A DNA stretch of 64,000 bases. Source: Yersinia aldovae ATCC 35236 (GTDB lineage Bacteria; Pseudomonadota; Gammaproteobacteria; Enterobacterales; Enterobacteriaceae). Below the pieces are notes generated by a model. That model ran no database searches. It saw only the letters and a program-made list of their open reading frames with translations, and was not told where the DNA came from. Positions 39,065 through 50,086 of this stretch are shown in pieces (position 1 is the stretch's first letter; every line of letters begins with the position of its first letter). A program made the translations under genes and the position numbers. The DNA lies in NCBI RefSeq assembly GCF_000173735.1, contig NZ_ACCB01000005.1, positions 81,687-145,686 of the forward strand, in the 5' to 3' direction.

Positions 39065-39701
39065 TGAAATCAGGCACGATGATAGGCCATGTTTCAAGTA
39101 GCTCAGGATCAACGTGATGCACTCTGCGAATCTTATTTATTAACTGCTGTTGGCTATCGATATCAATGCCTAAATTTAATAGATAAATAACTTCATTTTT
39201 TTCTGATTCGCCCTGGTTTAGTACGGTGATATTCCAGCCAGATCGTTTCAGTAAGATATACATACCTCTACTGACAACAGTCAATATTCCTTTGTATCCA
39301 CGGCTTCTGGCATAGTTCACCATAGCTAAAAACAGAATTGTGCTAAGAGAACTATTATTGCCTACTATATCTCTTGCTAATGCTTTTTCAACAAAGAAAC
39401 GGCTGGATTCGATAAATCCTTCTACAGGTAAATCAAGGTCAGAAAAGTAAGGGGCGAAAGGCCCGGTGATCATGGTTGGATATCTCATTTCAATAAAGCG
39501 AACGCTGCAAACAATAGTATCCTCTATTGTTCCCAATATATAATTTGTATTCTCATCATCATATTGATCGCTTTCTCTGCCATCAATACATGTCACTTTC
39601 CAATCAAGTCGATCCTTAAAAGTTATTTTTCTAAGTGTGAAGATCTCATCTAATTTTCTGTCGGGCATATTATTAAAGTTTACGTTAAATAGTTTTAACA
39701 T
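39057..39701 (-). CDS. Acyl-homoserine-lactone synthase (LuxI family)
   Basis: Makes acyl-homoserine lactones from SAM and acyl-ACP. 214 residues from ATG 39701 ([14 protein letters not shown]). Invariant family residues are present: [12 protein letters not shown] (Arg, Phe, Trp), [10 protein letters not shown] (both Asp), CSVRF, and [11 protein letters not shown] (Glu and Arg). The gene is convergent with and overlaps luxR by 8 bp, the arrangement of the Yersinia ypsR/ypsI and ytbR/ytbI pairs (ype/ysp in Y. pestis); I cannot say which pair from memory. The synthase looks intact although its partner regulator is broken. Confidence 0.93.
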   Translation of the reverse strand: MLKLFNVNFNNMPDRKLDEIFTLRKITFKDRLDWKVTCIDGRESDQYDDENTNYILGTIEDTIVCSVRFIEMRYPTMITGPFAPYFSDLDLPVEGFIESSRFFVEKALARDIVGNNSSLSTILFLAMVNYARSRGYKGILTVVSRGMYILLKRSGWNITVLNQGESEKNEVIYLLNLGIDIDSQQQLINKIRRVHHVDPELLETWPIIVPDFIK

Positions 39702-39727
39702 AATGAAAACCAAAGTTATTTAAGTAA

Positions 39728-39747
39728 ACCAGCATCGTACACGATCT
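39728..39747. promoter_or_regulatory. Possible lux-box upstream of luxI
   Basis: accagcatcgtacacgatct, 27 bp before the luxI ATG. Its core ATCGTACA equals the right half of a lux box (consensus like ACCTGTAGGATCGTACAGGT), but the left half is poor. Given only as a candidate. Confidence 0.3.
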
Positions 39748-40001
39748 CAGTCAGTTAGTGCAAACATTGAACGAGCTGAAATGACGATATGAATTATCCT
39801 TGTATGCCAGCATTGGAGTATTGTTGCCTGATAATTTACCCGAAGATATCAGAGCATGTTTTTTGTTCATATGTTCAATATGTGCGGTACGGTAGGAAAG
39901 TAAGATAGTTTTTAGATAAAAAGTGACATTCAGCAGGACTTTTTAGCAAGAAATGGTTATAACGAAACATCATTTCATTTTAGTTTGAAAAGGATGTCAG
40001 A

Positions 40002-40934
40002 GTGGACCGTAGTACTCTGCTTTTTACCCATAAAAAATTCGTTTTCCTCGCAGCCGCATTCTGTTGTCTGCTATGGGGGAGTGCCTATCCCGCCATAAAA
40101 ACGGGTTATGTGCTGTTTAATATTGCAGCGGATGATATTCCTGGCAAAATTGTGTTTGCGGGTTATCGTTTTTTATTGGCTGGAATTGCGTTGCTGCTTT
40201 TTGCAGTTGTTAGTGGCAAGGCGCTCGGGCGTCTAAGAAAGGGCCAGTTTAAGCAGATAGCTATTCTGGGGCTGACGCAAACCACCTTACAATATGCCTT
40301 TTTCTATATTGGCCTTGCTTATACCTCCGGTGTAAAAGGCTCGATCATGAATGCTACCGGGACATTTTTCAGTGTGCTGCTAGCTCATTACCTTTATAAA
40401 AATGACCGTTTAACATCAAACAAAGTGATTGGTTGCATATTAGGTTTTGCTGGCGTCATGATAGTGAATTTCAGTTCCGGCCTGATGAATTTTACTTTTT
40501 CGCTGCCAGGGGAGGGATCGGTTGTATTAGCAGCATTTATTTTATCGGCTGCCAGTATTTATGGTAAGCGTATTTCACAAACGATGGACACCACCGTGAT
40601 GACAGGTTACCAGCTTGCCATTGGCGGTTTTATTTTGACTGTCGGAGGGTATCTATTTGGTGGCAACTTGTCTGAGTTTGGCTGGCGCGCACTGCTATTA
40701 CTCGGTTATCTGGTGCTGTTGTCGTCAGTTGCTTTTGCTCTGTGGAGTGTATTACTTAAATATAACCGCGTGGGCATGGTCGCACCGTTTAACTTTTTAA
40801 TTCCTGTTTCCGGTGCCATCCTTTCGGCTATTTTCCTGGATGAAAGCATTTTAGAATGGAAATATGCCGCTGCGCTGATACTGGTTTGTATCGGGATCGT
40901 GTTGGTTAACCGAATTAAACCGGATAAGGCGTAG
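40002..40934 (+). CDS. EamA/DMT-family exporter
   Basis: 310-residue inner-membrane transporter with ten predicted helices in two EamA repeats (~14-150 and ~170-305). First repeat: FCCLLWGSAYPAIKTGYVLF and LGLTQTTLQYAFFYIGLAYTSGVKGSIMNAT; second: YGKRISQTMDTTVMTGYQLAIGG and NRVGMVAPFNFLIPVSGAIL. Substrate unknown (amino acids or other metabolites are typical). GTG start at 40002 with AAAAGGA 7-8 nt upstream. Upstream 300 bp holds no gene but serves divergent luxI. Confidence 0.85.
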   Translation: MDRSTLLFTHKKFVFLAAAFCCLLWGSAYPAIKTGYVLFNIAADDIPGKIVFAGYRFLLAGIALLLFAVVSGKALGRLRKGQFKQIAILGLTQTTLQYAFFYIGLAYTSGVKGSIMNATGTFFSVLLAHYLYKNDRLTSNKVIGCILGFAGVMIVNFSSGLMNFTFSLPGEGSVVLAAFILSAASIYGKRISQTMDTTVMTGYQLAIGGFILTVGGYLFGGNLSEFGWRALLLLGYLVLLSSVAFALWSVLLKYNRVGMVAPFNFLIPVSGAILSAIFLDESILEWKYAAALILVCIGIVLVNRIKPDKA

Positions 40935-40966
40935 AGATAACGCCGCTGAATATAACCACAGTGACG

Positions 40967-42694
40967 TTAGGCTTTATCGGTAACAATTTTCACCCCAACC
41001 CGGCTGACCCTTTCGGACTCCATTTCGGCAATGGTCCAGGTCAGGCCATCCCATTCGATCTGGTCACCGATCACCGGTTCGCCGCCAAACAGATATAGGA
41101 CAAACTGACCCAGCGTTTGTTGCTTATCGATGCCCGCTTCCAGATTAAGACCATAAATCTGTGAAATATCCTGAAGTTTTGCATCAGCATCAAGAATGAA
41201 ATCACCAAAGAAGCGTTCATCCAACTGAATATTTGGCGACTGACTAAACAGTTTCCCCAATGCAGGCAGGTCGTGTTCCTGGCCGATAACACACAAGATA
41301 TCGCCTTCTTTGAGGCGGGTGCTGCCAGTGGGATGCAGTAAATCTTTACCACGGAACAGCGCTGCAATGCGCGTCCCTTCCGGCATTTTTAAATCACGGA
41401 GAGCGGCACCGATACACCATTTGTCGCAGCTTAGTTGGTAAATAAATTGCTCCCATTGATTATTCATATCAATGTCTAAACCAATACGTGAAACCGGTGC
41501 CAACGCTGGCGGTACCACCAGTTTTGTTTTACGTGCGGCAAATGACAGGCTGGTGCCTTGCAACAGCAGTGAAACCAACACGACAAAAAAGGCGACATTG
41601 AAGAATAGATGTGAATTAGGTATTCCGGCCATCATTGGGAATACCGCCAGAATAACCGGCACCGCACCACGTAAACCAACCCATGAGATAAAAATACGTT
41701 CACGCAGGTTGAAGCTTGGGAATGGCAGTAAGCCGATAAATACCGACAGTGGCCGGGCAAATAGAATCATCCACAGTGAGAGAATCAGTGCTGGAATAGC
41801 GATCGGCAATAGCTCACTTGGGTTAAGCAATAACCCCAAGACCAAGAACATACCAATCTGACTAAGCCATGCCAGCCCATCGAAAGTCTGCAATATACCG
41901 GATCGGTTACGGATAGGGCGGTTACCGAGTAACAGCCCGCAGAGATAAACGGCCAGAATGCCACTGCCGTTCATGGCCGTTGCCAGTGAGAAAACCAGAA
42001 TCCCGCCACTCACGGCCAGCAAGGGATATAAGCCGTTTGCCAGTTCTATCCGATTGATTAATAGAATAAGTAAACCACCACCCGCCAGGCCGATGATAAT
42101 CCCCAGGCCAAATTGCTGTATAAGATGCACCAGGAACATCCAGCTCAGGCTGCTCTCCCCGGCTGAAATCATGGCAATCAGGGTGACGGTCAAAAAGACT
42201 GCCATTGGATCGTTACTGCCTGATTCTATCTCCAGTGTGGCACTCACCCGCTCGTTAAGTCCCTTGCCGCCTAATAAGGAGAACACGGCTGCTGCATCAG
42301 TTGAACCAATGATTGCACCAATCAACAAGCCCTGAATGATATCTAAATCGAATAACCACGCGGCAGCCAGGCCGGTCAGACCAGCGGTAATCGCCACGCC
42401 GACGGTGGCCAAAGAGAGTGCAGGCCATAAGGCAACACGGAAGGAGGAAGCCCTGGTGCGCATACCGCCATCAAGCAGGATAACGGCTAACGCCAGATTA
42501 CTGACCAGATACGCCGCCGGGTAGTTATCAAAAGCAATTCCGCCGATCCCGTCGCCACCCGCCAACATGCCTATGGCCAGAAAGATAACCAGAATCGGAA
42601 TTCCTAACCGGGATGAAAGCGAACTCAGTAAAATACTGGCTCCCACCAGCACCGCGCCGATCAAAAAGAGGCTATTAATAGTGATGGCGTCCAC
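40967..42694 (-). CDS. nhaP2: K+/H+ antiporter NhaP2 (CvrA)
   Basis: CPA1-family cation/proton antiporter, involved in K+ homeostasis and volume adaptation. 575 residues (E. coli 578). About twelve membrane helices to ~390: [31 protein letters not shown], transport motif [49 protein letters not shown]. Then a TrkA-C regulatory domain (~395-490) and a C-terminal CorC-like domain. GTG start at 42694 with GGAG 9-12 nt upstream. Symbol also cvrA/ycgO. Confidence 0.95.
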   Translation of the reverse strand: MDAITINSLFLIGAVLVGASILLSSLSSRLGIPILVIFLAIGMLAGGDGIGGIAFDNYPAAYLVSNLALAVILLDGGMRTRASSFRVALWPALSLATVGVAITAGLTGLAAAWLFDLDIIQGLLIGAIIGSTDAAAVFSLLGGKGLNERVSATLEIESGSNDPMAVFLTVTLIAMISAGESSLSWMFLVHLIQQFGLGIIIGLAGGGLLILLINRIELANGLYPLLAVSGGILVFSLATAMNGSGILAVYLCGLLLGNRPIRNRSGILQTFDGLAWLSQIGMFLVLGLLLNPSELLPIAIPALILSLWMILFARPLSVFIGLLPFPSFNLRERIFISWVGLRGAVPVILAVFPMMAGIPNSHLFFNVAFFVVLVSLLLQGTSLSFAARKTKLVVPPALAPVSRIGLDIDMNNQWEQFIYQLSCDKWCIGAALRDLKMPEGTRIAALFRGKDLLHPTGSTRLKEGDILCVIGQEHDLPALGKLFSQSPNIQLDERFFGDFILDADAKLQDISQIYGLNLEAGIDKQQTLGQFVLYLFGGEPVIGDQIEWDGLTWTIAEMESERVSRVGVKIVTDKA

Positions 42695-42732
42695 GGCGGG
42701 CGATCTCCTGACAATAAATGATGGCGAAGGAA

Positions 42733-42912
42733 TCCCCTTCGTACTCGAAGCCGCAGGGGGGGTAGCTACGCATACTTACCAGAGTAAGTTAATTGGGATT
42801 AATAAGCCTCCGTGAGGCTCACTTTGGGGCTGGCATCAATGCTGTTCAAACCGGTCACTGAGCGTCATTCGCTTGCTGCCTACCTGTAAACTCACATTAC
42901 TTTGGCTGTGTA
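42733..42912. repeat. ERIC/YPAL-like palindromic repeat, copy 4
   Basis: About 180 bp upstream of nhaP2. Left end ccccttcgtactcgaagccg, right end acattactttggctgtgta; middle cctccgtgaggctcac. The segment ggcatcaatgctgttcaaac is nearly the same as in copy 1, so copies 1 and 4 belong to one subfamily. Confidence 0.6.
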
Positions 42913-43039
42913 GCTAAATTATTATACACGGATTTCGCGCGCCTGATGCGAATATATGACCTAATTCAATGTGTTAAATCAGTATATTTAACTGTCGTTG
43001 GGAAACATCGTACGGATCGTCGCGGGATAGGTGATAGGT

Positions 43040-43080
43040 CGCTCACCTTTAATTGCCCGCCGGGGAATCAAGGGTGAGCG
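43040..43080 (-). terminator. Hairpin after the small unknown gene
   Basis: Stem cgctcaccttt/agggtgagcg around a 20-nt GC-rich centre, just beyond the 43094 stop on the minus strand. No T-run, so only a possible terminator. Confidence 0.35.
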
Positions 43081-43093
43081 TTGGCAAGTGATG

Positions 43094-43339
43094 CTAATCG
43101 CGCTTAAGGGTTGCCAAGATCCTTTTTAAGGCTTCGGTGGTTAGCGTTTTTTCCGGTTCAGATAGATTCTCGATGGAAAATTGTGTGAGTTCATTCACTA
43201 ACACACTACGATCTTTGCCACTGATGGCACTGTCCAGTGCTCCGCTTAGGCGGCTTACCAAGGCTAACAGAGCAGGGAACTCTGTATTTTGAACGGTGTC
43301 GGTGGTGGGTGTTTTCTCGGTAGCTTCTTGTTTTTTCAT
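43094..43339 (-). CDS. Small hypothetical protein
   Basis: 81 residues, no family recognised. Starts MKKQEATEKTPTTDTVQ (polar, disordered), followed by two amphipathic helices: FPALLALVSRLSGALDSA and LVNELTQFSIENL...KTLTTEALKRIL. No signal peptide or membrane segment. AGAGGAA lies 6 nt before ATG 43339, so it is likely expressed. Lies alone between nhaP2 and mdoC. Confidence 0.55.
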   Translation of the reverse strand: MKKQEATEKTPTTDTVQNTEFPALLALVSRLSGALDSAISGKDRSVLVNELTQFSIENLSEPEKTLTTEALKRILATLKRD

Positions 43340-43560
43340 CACAATTCCTCTTTGTAATCACTGTAAGCGAAACCAATCCTGATGATGAATCAACAGGATA
43401 GTTGCCCTGAAAGTAGGGTGCACAGTGAGGCATTAGCCATCCTGCCATCTACATGATGGTTTCACAGTGTAGCCGTTTTATCACACCAGCGGTACGCCGG
43501 GATTATCATTGATTTGCAATAATATTATTAGATTGGTATTTAATTGTGTTGCGCTGTTTA

Positions 43561-44687
43561 CTATTGTGGCTTCCCTGAAAACAAGAATTTTAACAGCGGA
43601 ATGCGGCGATGAATTTCGTACAGTAGAAACGATAGCAGGCAAACAAACAGCATCCCGAGCAGGAAACCAAGGCCGTTGTTATTAATTTGTGGCGTAATAA
43701 ATGCACCATAGATCAACGTTAGCGGATGGTGTACTAAATAGATAAACAGTGATGCATTGACCAGGTATGTGATGCGCGGGGAGGGATAATTTAGCAGCCG
43801 GTGCCCCAGAGAATAGACCACGTTAGTCATGGTAACGCCCATCATAGCCTTAATGATAAGGTCCAACTCAAAAACAAAGAAATCGGTAGTATTAGTATGT
43901 TGGTTAACGTAGTAGGCACAAAATAGGGCTAACGAGGCCAGCAATGCACCATGAGAAAAAGTGAGAAATACCTGCTTAAGCGGCGGATAGATAAAGCTAT
44001 AAGCGCCAAGTAGGAGGAAAGGTAGATAAAAGAGCGTTTCCATAACAAAGAAATTGAACACACTATTAAAGAGTATTTCTGGGTTAAGGAGATATATTAC
44101 TCGACGAATAACAGAATAAACTAGCGCGAATAAAAATAAGAACAGTGAGACTTTTCCTATATTATTCATTTCCTTTACCAATCTTGGAATTACCTGTTGG
44201 TTATTCTTTATTTTTTTAAACAGATGAAAACAGGCTATGGTCAGTAACGCGAGTGTTAACAGAAACCATAAGTGTGAAACGCCTTCCCAAATAGCAATGT
44301 TTATTTTTTGATAAATTGTAAATGAATTCCAATCCTGCAATTTGTTAGTGTAACTCTTGAGAAGAAAAAACTGCGGCAAGGTAATAAGTGGAATCGCGGT
44401 CAGTAATGGAATAACCACACGTTCCAAACGGACTTGAAGCCAGCGGTGGCACTCATAGCGCTGGTAAAGCATGAACGAAAAATAACCGGAAATAACAAAA
44501 AAGACCTGCATCCGAAAGGCATGAATGAAATCATTTACTACAGTAAATATCTGCGAAGGGTGGTTACTGTTTACCGCCCAATGATTGCTGGAGTATATAA
44601 GAGAAAGATGAAAAGGAATGCCGAGCAACATCAAATAGGCACGGATGGCGTCTAAAAAGTACTCGCGTTGGTTAGTGTTTTTTTCAT
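43561..44687 (-). pseudogene. mdoC: Glucans biosynthesis acyltransferase MdoC/OpgC, frameshifted after the start codon
   Basis: Integral membrane acyltransferase-3 protein that succinylates osmoregulated periplasmic glucans. ATG at 44685-44687 is followed by seven A; with eight the frame would read MKKNTNQREYFLDAIRAYLM and join the long frame (about 375 residues, E. coli 385). As written, the ATG frame stops after 11 codons. The long frame alone can only start at an internal TTG/ATG (44634), losing helix 1 residues EYFLDAIRA including the conserved Arg. Rest intact: FFVISGYFSFML, SHLWFLLTLALLTI, VNASLFIYLVHHPLTL, LLKFLFSGKP. Divergent from mdoG. Confidence 0.8.
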
Positions 44688-44934
44688 ACTTATTCGCTAG
44701 TTGTTATCATTATTAGAATAATGTCCCGGTGCTACCCACGGAGTTGTTTTTATAGTAAATGCTATTTGCTAAAGATATTCGTTATTCATTGGATCACGAC
44801 GGCGAGAAACCTTACTATAAGGGTTAATAAGTTTCCATAGCGTATTTTAGCCGGGCAAGCTAGGCTTGTGACTTAGCCACGGCTTTAACCAGTAATTTGG
44901 CTGTTATGATTTAAGCACCCGAATAGGGGGAGAT

Positions 44935-46521
44935 GTGCGAGTTAATATTTTGTCAAACGTTAATAGAATGTCAACAGGGTCACGCGCTAACAGCGTCAGG
45001 TGGCTGGGTGTTACTCTCTTGCTATCATTGTTTACTTCTCAGGCACTGGCTTTCTCGTTGGATGATGTGGCTAAACAAGCGCAGGCATTGGCGGGTAAAG
45101 GCTTTGATGCACCGAAAAGTAACCTTCCTTCGCAATTTCGCGATATGAAATTTGCCGATTACCAACAGATACAGTTTAACCATGACAAGTCGTATTGGAC
45201 TAAACTGGATACGCCATTCAAGTTAGAGTTTTATCATCAGGGCATGTACTTTGACACTCCGGTGCAGATAAATGAAGTCACGGCCACGAGTGTTAAGCCT
45301 ATCAATTATAGCCCGGACTACTTCAACTTTGGCTCGGTTAAACATGATGCGGAATCGGTGAAAAACTTGGGTTTTGCTGGTTTTAAAGTGCTTTACCCTA
45401 TTAATAAAGCGGATAAAAAAGACGAAATTGTCAGTATGCTCGGTGCCAGCTATTTTCGCGTGATTGGTAAAGGCCAGGTTTATGGCCTTTCTGCTCGTGG
45501 GTTGGCGATTGATACTGCTTTGGCGTCTGGCGAGGAGTTCCCACGTTTTCGTGAATTCTGGATTGAACGGCCAAAACCGAATGATAAACATTTAGTTATC
45601 TATGCATTGCTGGATTCCCCGCGTGCCACAGGCGCTTATAAGTTCGTTATCTATCCGGGGCGTGATACCACAATTGATGTGCAGGCCAAAGTATTCCTGC
45701 GCGACAAAGTCGAGAAGCTGGGCATTGCGCCGTTAACCAGTATGTTCCTGTTTGGCCCGAGCCAGCCATCTGAGGTGTTAAACTACCGTCCGGCGTTGCA
45801 TGATTCCAATGGGCTTTCTATTCATGCTGGCAATGGTGAGTGGATCTGGCGACCGCTGAATAACCCAAAACACCTGTCGGTCAGCACCTATACCATAGAG
45901 AATCCGAAAGGTTTTGGTTTGCTGCAACGGGGCCGTGAGTTCTCGCAATATGAGGATTTGGATGATCGCTATGACCTGCGCCCAAGCGCTTGGGTTGAAC
46001 CGCGCGGTGATTGGGGGAAAGGCAAAGTTGAGCTAGTAGAGATCCCCACCGCAGATGAAACTAACGATAATATCGTGGCGTTCTGGACGCCGGATGTACT
46101 GCCTGATGCGAAAAAATCACTCGATCTGAATTACCGACTGCATTTTACTCGCGATGAGGACAAATTACATTCAGCGGATGTGGCCTACGTTAAACAGACA
46201 TTACGTTCAACCGGTGATGTTAAACAGTCGAATCTGATTCGCCAGCCAGATGGCAGTGTCGCGTTCCTGGTTGATTTTGTCGGGCCGGTGCTGAAATCTC
46301 TTGATGAAAATGCATCATTGGCTTCACAGGTCAGTATTGACGGCAACGGTGAGTTGATCGAAAACAGTGTGCGTTACAATCCGGTGACCAAAGGCTGGCG
46401 ATTAACCCTGCGGTTAAAAGTCAAAGATGAGAAGAAACCGATAGAGATGCGCGCTGCGCTGGTTAACGGTGATAAAACCCTGACTGAAACCTGGAGCTAT
46501 CAGCTACCTGCCAATGAATAA
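44935..46521 (+). CDS. mdoG: Glucans biosynthesis protein G (periplasmic)
   Basis: Periplasmic protein needed to form or branch osmoregulated periplasmic glucan backbones. 528 residues; signal peptide ending SLFTSQALA, then [20 protein letters not shown] as in E. coli MdoG. Beta-sandwich N-domain includes [11 protein letters not shown] and SARGLAID; then a C-terminal Ig-like domain with [15 protein letters not shown] motif and [12 protein letters not shown]. The start is uncertain: GTG 44935 gives a long pre-signal tail; ATG 44968 would remove 11 residues. Overlaps mdoH by 8 bp. Confidence 0.95.
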   Translation: MRVNILSNVNRMSTGSRANSVRWLGVTLLLSLFTSQALAFSLDDVAKQAQALAGKGFDAPKSNLPSQFRDMKFADYQQIQFNHDKSYWTKLDTPFKLEFYHQGMYFDTPVQINEVTATSVKPINYSPDYFNFGSVKHDAESVKNLGFAGFKVLYPINKADKKDEIVSMLGASYFRVIGKGQVYGLSARGLAIDTALASGEEFPRFREFWIERPKPNDKHLVIYALLDSPRATGAYKFVIYPGRDTTIDVQAKVFLRDKVEKLGIAPLTSMFLFGPSQPSEVLNYRPALHDSNGLSIHAGNGEWIWRPLNNPKHLSVSTYTIENPKGFGLLQRGREFSQYEDLDDRYDLRPSAWVEPRGDWGKGKVELVEIPTADETNDNIVAFWTPDVLPDAKKSLDLNYRLHFTRDEDKLHSADVAYVKQTLRSTGDVKQSNLIRQPDGSVAFLVDFVGPVLKSLDENASLASQVSIDGNGELIENSVRYNPVTKGWRLTLRLKVKDEKKPIEMRAALVNGDKTLTETWSYQLPANE

Positions 46522-49096
46522 GTCAACTCAATCACCTGTTCTGGATTATATCGCGAACTTGCCCCTGACTGTGCAGCAGCAAGGGGCGTTACAGGATGCC
46601 TTACCTGAAGATGTGTTACTCGATAGCACACCTGATGCCATGCCGCGTTTGCATCAGCAATTGGCGCAAAGCGTATCTGATGGGGCAACGGCAACTGAAA
46701 AAGACAGCGCACTGTCTTCGGTCAGTGCTCGCGTGCAAGCGGCCTGGCCGGATGCACTGGCGGGCGGCAAATTGCTCACGCAGGATGATGAAGGGCGCGC
46801 GGTTATTCATGCTACGCCACCGATTAAACGCACCTGTATGGCACCGCAACCCTGGCGCACCAATCCGGTGGGGCGTTTTTGGGATTCAATGCTGGGTCGC
46901 AATCCTGTCTCACGGGCGCAGACTCATGAGCAGGCGCTGGCCGAGAAAAAGTGGCGCAGCGTGGGTTCATTGCGCCGCTATATATTGCTGATACTGATTG
47001 TGTTGCAAACCACAATTGCCACCAGCTATATGAAAACCATCCTGCCTTATCAGGGCTGGGCATTAATCGATCCTTTCGAGATTTGGCAGCAGAACTGGCA
47101 GGTATCGGTAATACAACTGCTGCCTTATCTATTGCAAACTGGCATCCTTATCCTGTTTGCTGTGCTGTTTTGCTGGGTTTCTGCCGGTTTTTGGACCGCG
47201 CTGATGGGGTTCCTGCAATTACTGATTGGTAAAGATAAATACAGCATTTCATCCACCATTAAAGGTGACGAAGTACTCAATCCGGCTCATCGGACGGCAC
47301 TGATTATGCCGATCTGCAATGAAGATGTAGAGCGGGTCTTCGCCGGTCTGCGCGCAACCTATGAATCCGTCGCTGCAACCGGTCAGCTTGAGCACTTTGA
47401 CATCTATGTATTGAGCGACAGCTATGACCCTGATATCTGCGTGGCAGAGCAGAAAGCCTGGCTGGAACTGTGCCGTGATGTTGATGGTCATGGTCGTATC
47501 TTCTATCGCCGCCGCCGCCGTCGGGTTAAACGCAAAAGTGGCAATATCGATGATTTTTGCCGTCGTTGGGGCAGCCAGTACAGCTATATGGTAATTCTGG
47601 ATGCCGACAGCGTGATGAGTGGTGGCTGCCTGACGGGTTTGGTGCGGTTGATGGAGGCCAATCCGAATGCTGGGATAATCCAATCAGCACCGAAAGCATC
47701 CGGTATGGATACCCTGTATGCCCGCATTCAGCAGTTTGCCACCCGAGTCTATGGCCCGTTATTTACCGCCGGTTTGCATTATTGGCAATTGGGTGAGTCC
47801 CATTATTGGGGGCATAACGCCATTATCCGCGTGAAGCCCTTTATTGAGCACTGCGCGCTGGCACCTTTGCCGGGGGAAGGTTCGTTCGCCGGTTCTATTT
47901 TGTCGCATGACTTTGTTGAAGCGGCATTGATGCGCCGTGCCGGTTGGGGGGTGTGGATTGCTTATGATCTGCCGGGCAGCTATGAAGAGTTGCCGCCTAA
48001 CTTACTTGATGAGTTAAAACGCGATCGCCGCTGGTGTCACGGCAACCTGATGAACTTCAGACTGTTTTTGGTTAAAGGGATGCATCCAGTTCATCGGGCG
48101 GTGTTCCTCACTGGCGTGATGTCCTATTTGTCGGCGCCGTTGTGGTTTATGTTTTTAGTGTTGTGTACCGCATTACAGGCGGTTCATACCCTGATGGAAC
48201 CGCAATACTTCCTGCAACCGCGACAACTGTTCCCGGTATGGCCACAGTGGCGGCCAGAGCTGGCGATTGGCCTGTTCTCTACCACATTGGTATTGCTGTT
48301 CTTGCCTAAGTTGCTCAGTATCATTTTGATCTGGGCGAAAGGTTCGAAACAGTACGGTGGGGCGTTGCGATTGCTACTGTCTATGCTGTCAGAAATGCTA
48401 TTTTCAGTGTTGCTGGCACCGGTGCGGATGCTATTCCATACAGTATTTGTGGTCAGCGCTTTCCTCGGTTGGTCAGTGCAGTGGAATTCTCCACAGCGTG
48501 ATGATGATGCAACGCCGTGGAGTGAAGCGTTGGTACGCCACGGCCCGCAACTGCTGCTCGGCCTGGTGTGGGCGGGTGGGGTCGCATGGCTGGATCTACG
48601 CTTCCTGTGGTGGTTATCACCGATTGTCTTCTCGCTTATCCTGTCTCCGGTGGTGTCAGTTCTGTCTAGCCGCCGCACGTTGGGGTTGGCCAGTAAACGG
48701 GCTAAATTGTTCCTGATTCCGGAAGAGTATGATCCGCCAAGGGAATTACTCGCCACAGAAGAGTATTTACAGCTCAACCATCAGCGAGCACTGAGTCATG
48801 GCTTCCTACATGCGGTGATGAATCCATCGTATAATGCATTGGTCAGCGCGATGGCAACGGCCCGTCACCATAACCGTGCCATTATCGAACAGGCTCGCGA
48901 ACAGCGTGTGGCTGAGGCTCTGGACGCCGGGCCTGAAAAACTGGCTAAATTGCAGCGTCTAACGCTTCTCAGTGATCCGGTGTTGATCTCGCGCTTGCAT
49001 CAACACGTTTGGCAGCAGCCGGAGCAGTATCGGGTCTGGAACGGATATTACCGCCAATTGGCGCATAATATGAAGGCGTTCCCTGGCGCAAAATAA
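46514..49096 (+). CDS. mdoH: Glucans biosynthesis glucosyltransferase H
   Basis: Inner-membrane family-2 glucosyltransferase that makes and exports linear beta-1,2-glucan. 860 residues (E. coli 847). Two N-terminal membrane helices (~155-240), a cytoplasmic GT-A domain with [29 protein letters not shown] (metal-binding Asp), [16 protein letters not shown], and the [10 protein letters not shown] motif of processive enzymes. Then six further helices (from ~530). Translationally coupled to mdoG; followed by its own terminator. Confidence 0.97.
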   Translation: MNKSTQSPVLDYIANLPLTVQQQGALQDALPEDVLLDSTPDAMPRLHQQLAQSVSDGATATEKDSALSSVSARVQAAWPDALAGGKLLTQDDEGRAVIHATPPIKRTCMAPQPWRTNPVGRFWDSMLGRNPVSRAQTHEQALAEKKWRSVGSLRRYILLILIVLQTTIATSYMKTILPYQGWALIDPFEIWQQNWQVSVIQLLPYLLQTGILILFAVLFCWVSAGFWTALMGFLQLLIGKDKYSISSTIKGDEVLNPAHRTALIMPICNEDVERVFAGLRATYESVAATGQLEHFDIYVLSDSYDPDICVAEQKAWLELCRDVDGHGRIFYRRRRRRVKRKSGNIDDFCRRWGSQYSYMVILDADSVMSGGCLTGLVRLMEANPNAGIIQSAPKASGMDTLYARIQQFATRVYGPLFTAGLHYWQLGESHYWGHNAIIRVKPFIEHCALAPLPGEGSFAGSILSHDFVEAALMRRAGWGVWIAYDLPGSYEELPPNLLDELKRDRRWCHGNLMNFRLFLVKGMHPVHRAVFLTGVMSYLSAPLWFMFLVLCTALQAVHTLMEPQYFLQPRQLFPVWPQWRPELAIGLFSTTLVLLFLPKLLSIILIWAKGSKQYGGALRLLLSMLSEMLFSVLLAPVRMLFHTVFVVSAFLGWSVQWNSPQRDDDATPWSEALVRHGPQLLLGLVWAGGVAWLDLRFLWWLSPIVFSLILSPVVSVLSSRRTLGLASKRAKLFLIPEEYDPPRELLATEEYLQLNHQRALSHGFLHAVMNPSYNALVSAMATARHHNRAIIEQAREQRVAEALDAGPEKLAKLQRLTLLSDPVLISRLHQHVWQQPEQYRVWNGYYRQLAHNMKAFPGAK

Positions 49097-49110
49097 CAGT
49101 AATACTGCGT

Positions 49111-49148
49111 AAAAAACGGGCATACAATAGTGTATTGCCCGTTTTTTT
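49111..49148 (+). terminator. Terminator of mdoGH
   Basis: Stem aaaaaacgggca with taca, pairing to tgta and tgcccgttttttt with one bulged T, 4-nt loop, ending in seven T. Directly after mdoH. Confidence 0.85.
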
Positions 49149-49191
49149 GTTTATAAACCTAGACTGTTTGTGATCGATAAGAGTTGATTGC

Positions 49192-49461
49192 GTGAACCTT
49201 ACTTTTAAATTGACTATCCCCCTTGGTATCCTGGCTCGTATCATCCTGTTGACGGCGGGCATCATACTGTTGTCAGGTTGTGGCAGCATTATCAGCCGCA
49301 CTGTGCCAGGGCAGGGGCATGGACATCAATATTATCCTGGCGTTCAGTGGGATATGCGCGAGGGTGCATGGAAATACATCACCGTAATTGACGTTCCTCT
49401 GTCAATGATTGTCGATACCTTTATGCTGCCTATTGATGCCAGCCACGGCCCTTATGAATAA
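49192..49461 (+). CDS. yceK: YceK/YidQ family lipoprotein
   Basis: 89-residue small lipoprotein. Hydrophobic signal segment ILARIILLTAGIILLSGC with lipobox LSGC (Cys ~30), then GSIISRTVPG and DVPLSMIVDTFMLPIDAS, the DUF1375 hallmark. GTG start at 49192 with only a weak ribosome site. Located after mdoGH as in E. coli. Function unknown. Confidence 0.82.
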   Translation: MNLTFKLTIPLGILARIILLTAGIILLSGCGSIISRTVPGQGHGHQYYPGVQWDMREGAWKYITVIDVPLSMIVDTFMLPIDASHGPYE

Positions 49462-49479
49462 GCTCAGGAAGCCACTGTT

Positions 49480-49905
49480 ATGTCTACGGAGCCAGATATC
49501 ACGCCGGTATCGCCACAACATTCGGTGATGCGGGTTGCGAGACCCACTGATAATCTTACATTAATAACCAATATGTATTGCCACGGCTTAGGATTTACGC
49601 TGTTAGGCAACTTTGTTGATCATCAGGGATTCGATGGTGCCATTATTGGGCATCCACACCATGCTTATCATCTGGAGTTTACCCACCATCGCGGTACCCA
49701 AGTCGGGCGGGCACCGACACTGGATAATTTATTGGTATTTTATCTGCCTGATGAATCTCATTGGGCGAGTCAATGCCAGAAAATGCGGGTAGCAGGTTTC
49801 GAGTTAGTGGCTTCGTATAATCCCTATTGGGATGTGAGTGGTAAAACCTTTGACGATGCAGATGGTTATCGTGTGGTATTGCAGCAACGATCATGGGATT
49901 TATAA
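49480..49905 (+). CDS. VOC-superfamily (glyoxalase/bleomycin-resistance fold) protein
   Basis: 141 residues. Two beta-alpha-beta-beta-beta units: VMRVARPTDNLTLITNMYCH...GLGFTLLGNF and TLDNLLVFYLP...AGFELVASYNPYWD. Possible metal ligands are His in HLEFTHH and residues near GKTFDDADGYRVVLQQ. It begins 18 bp after yceK and is probably in the same transcript. Substrate unknown; not present at this place in E. coli. Confidence 0.75.
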   Translation: MSTEPDITPVSPQHSVMRVARPTDNLTLITNMYCHGLGFTLLGNFVDHQGFDGAIIGHPHHAYHLEFTHHRGTQVGRAPTLDNLLVFYLPDESHWASQCQKMRVAGFELVASYNPYWDVSGKTFDDADGYRVVLQQRSWDL

Positions 49906-50034
49906 GATTCAGACCAATAAATAGCTGAACCAAGGGGAGATACGTTGTTCGGGTCGTCGCGATGTGCGCCAGTTGAACGCTATTTTTCTGTAATTTATTG
50001 ATTATAAATGTATTGCCATCCATTTTTTATATTA

Positions 50035-50061
50035 TAAAGCCCGCCGCAGGAGCGGGCTTTA
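50035..50061 (-). terminator. Terminator of the POT transporter gene
   Basis: Ten-bp stem taaagcccgc/gcgggcttta with a 7-nt loop, just past the stop on the minus strand. Confidence 0.75.
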
Positions 50062-50086
50062 TAACAGATAAATATAGAGCAACGAC

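Noticed and set aside
48184..48777. 197-codon antisense frame in mdoH
   Set aside because: Arises from codon bias of mdoH on the other strand; sequence has no family features.
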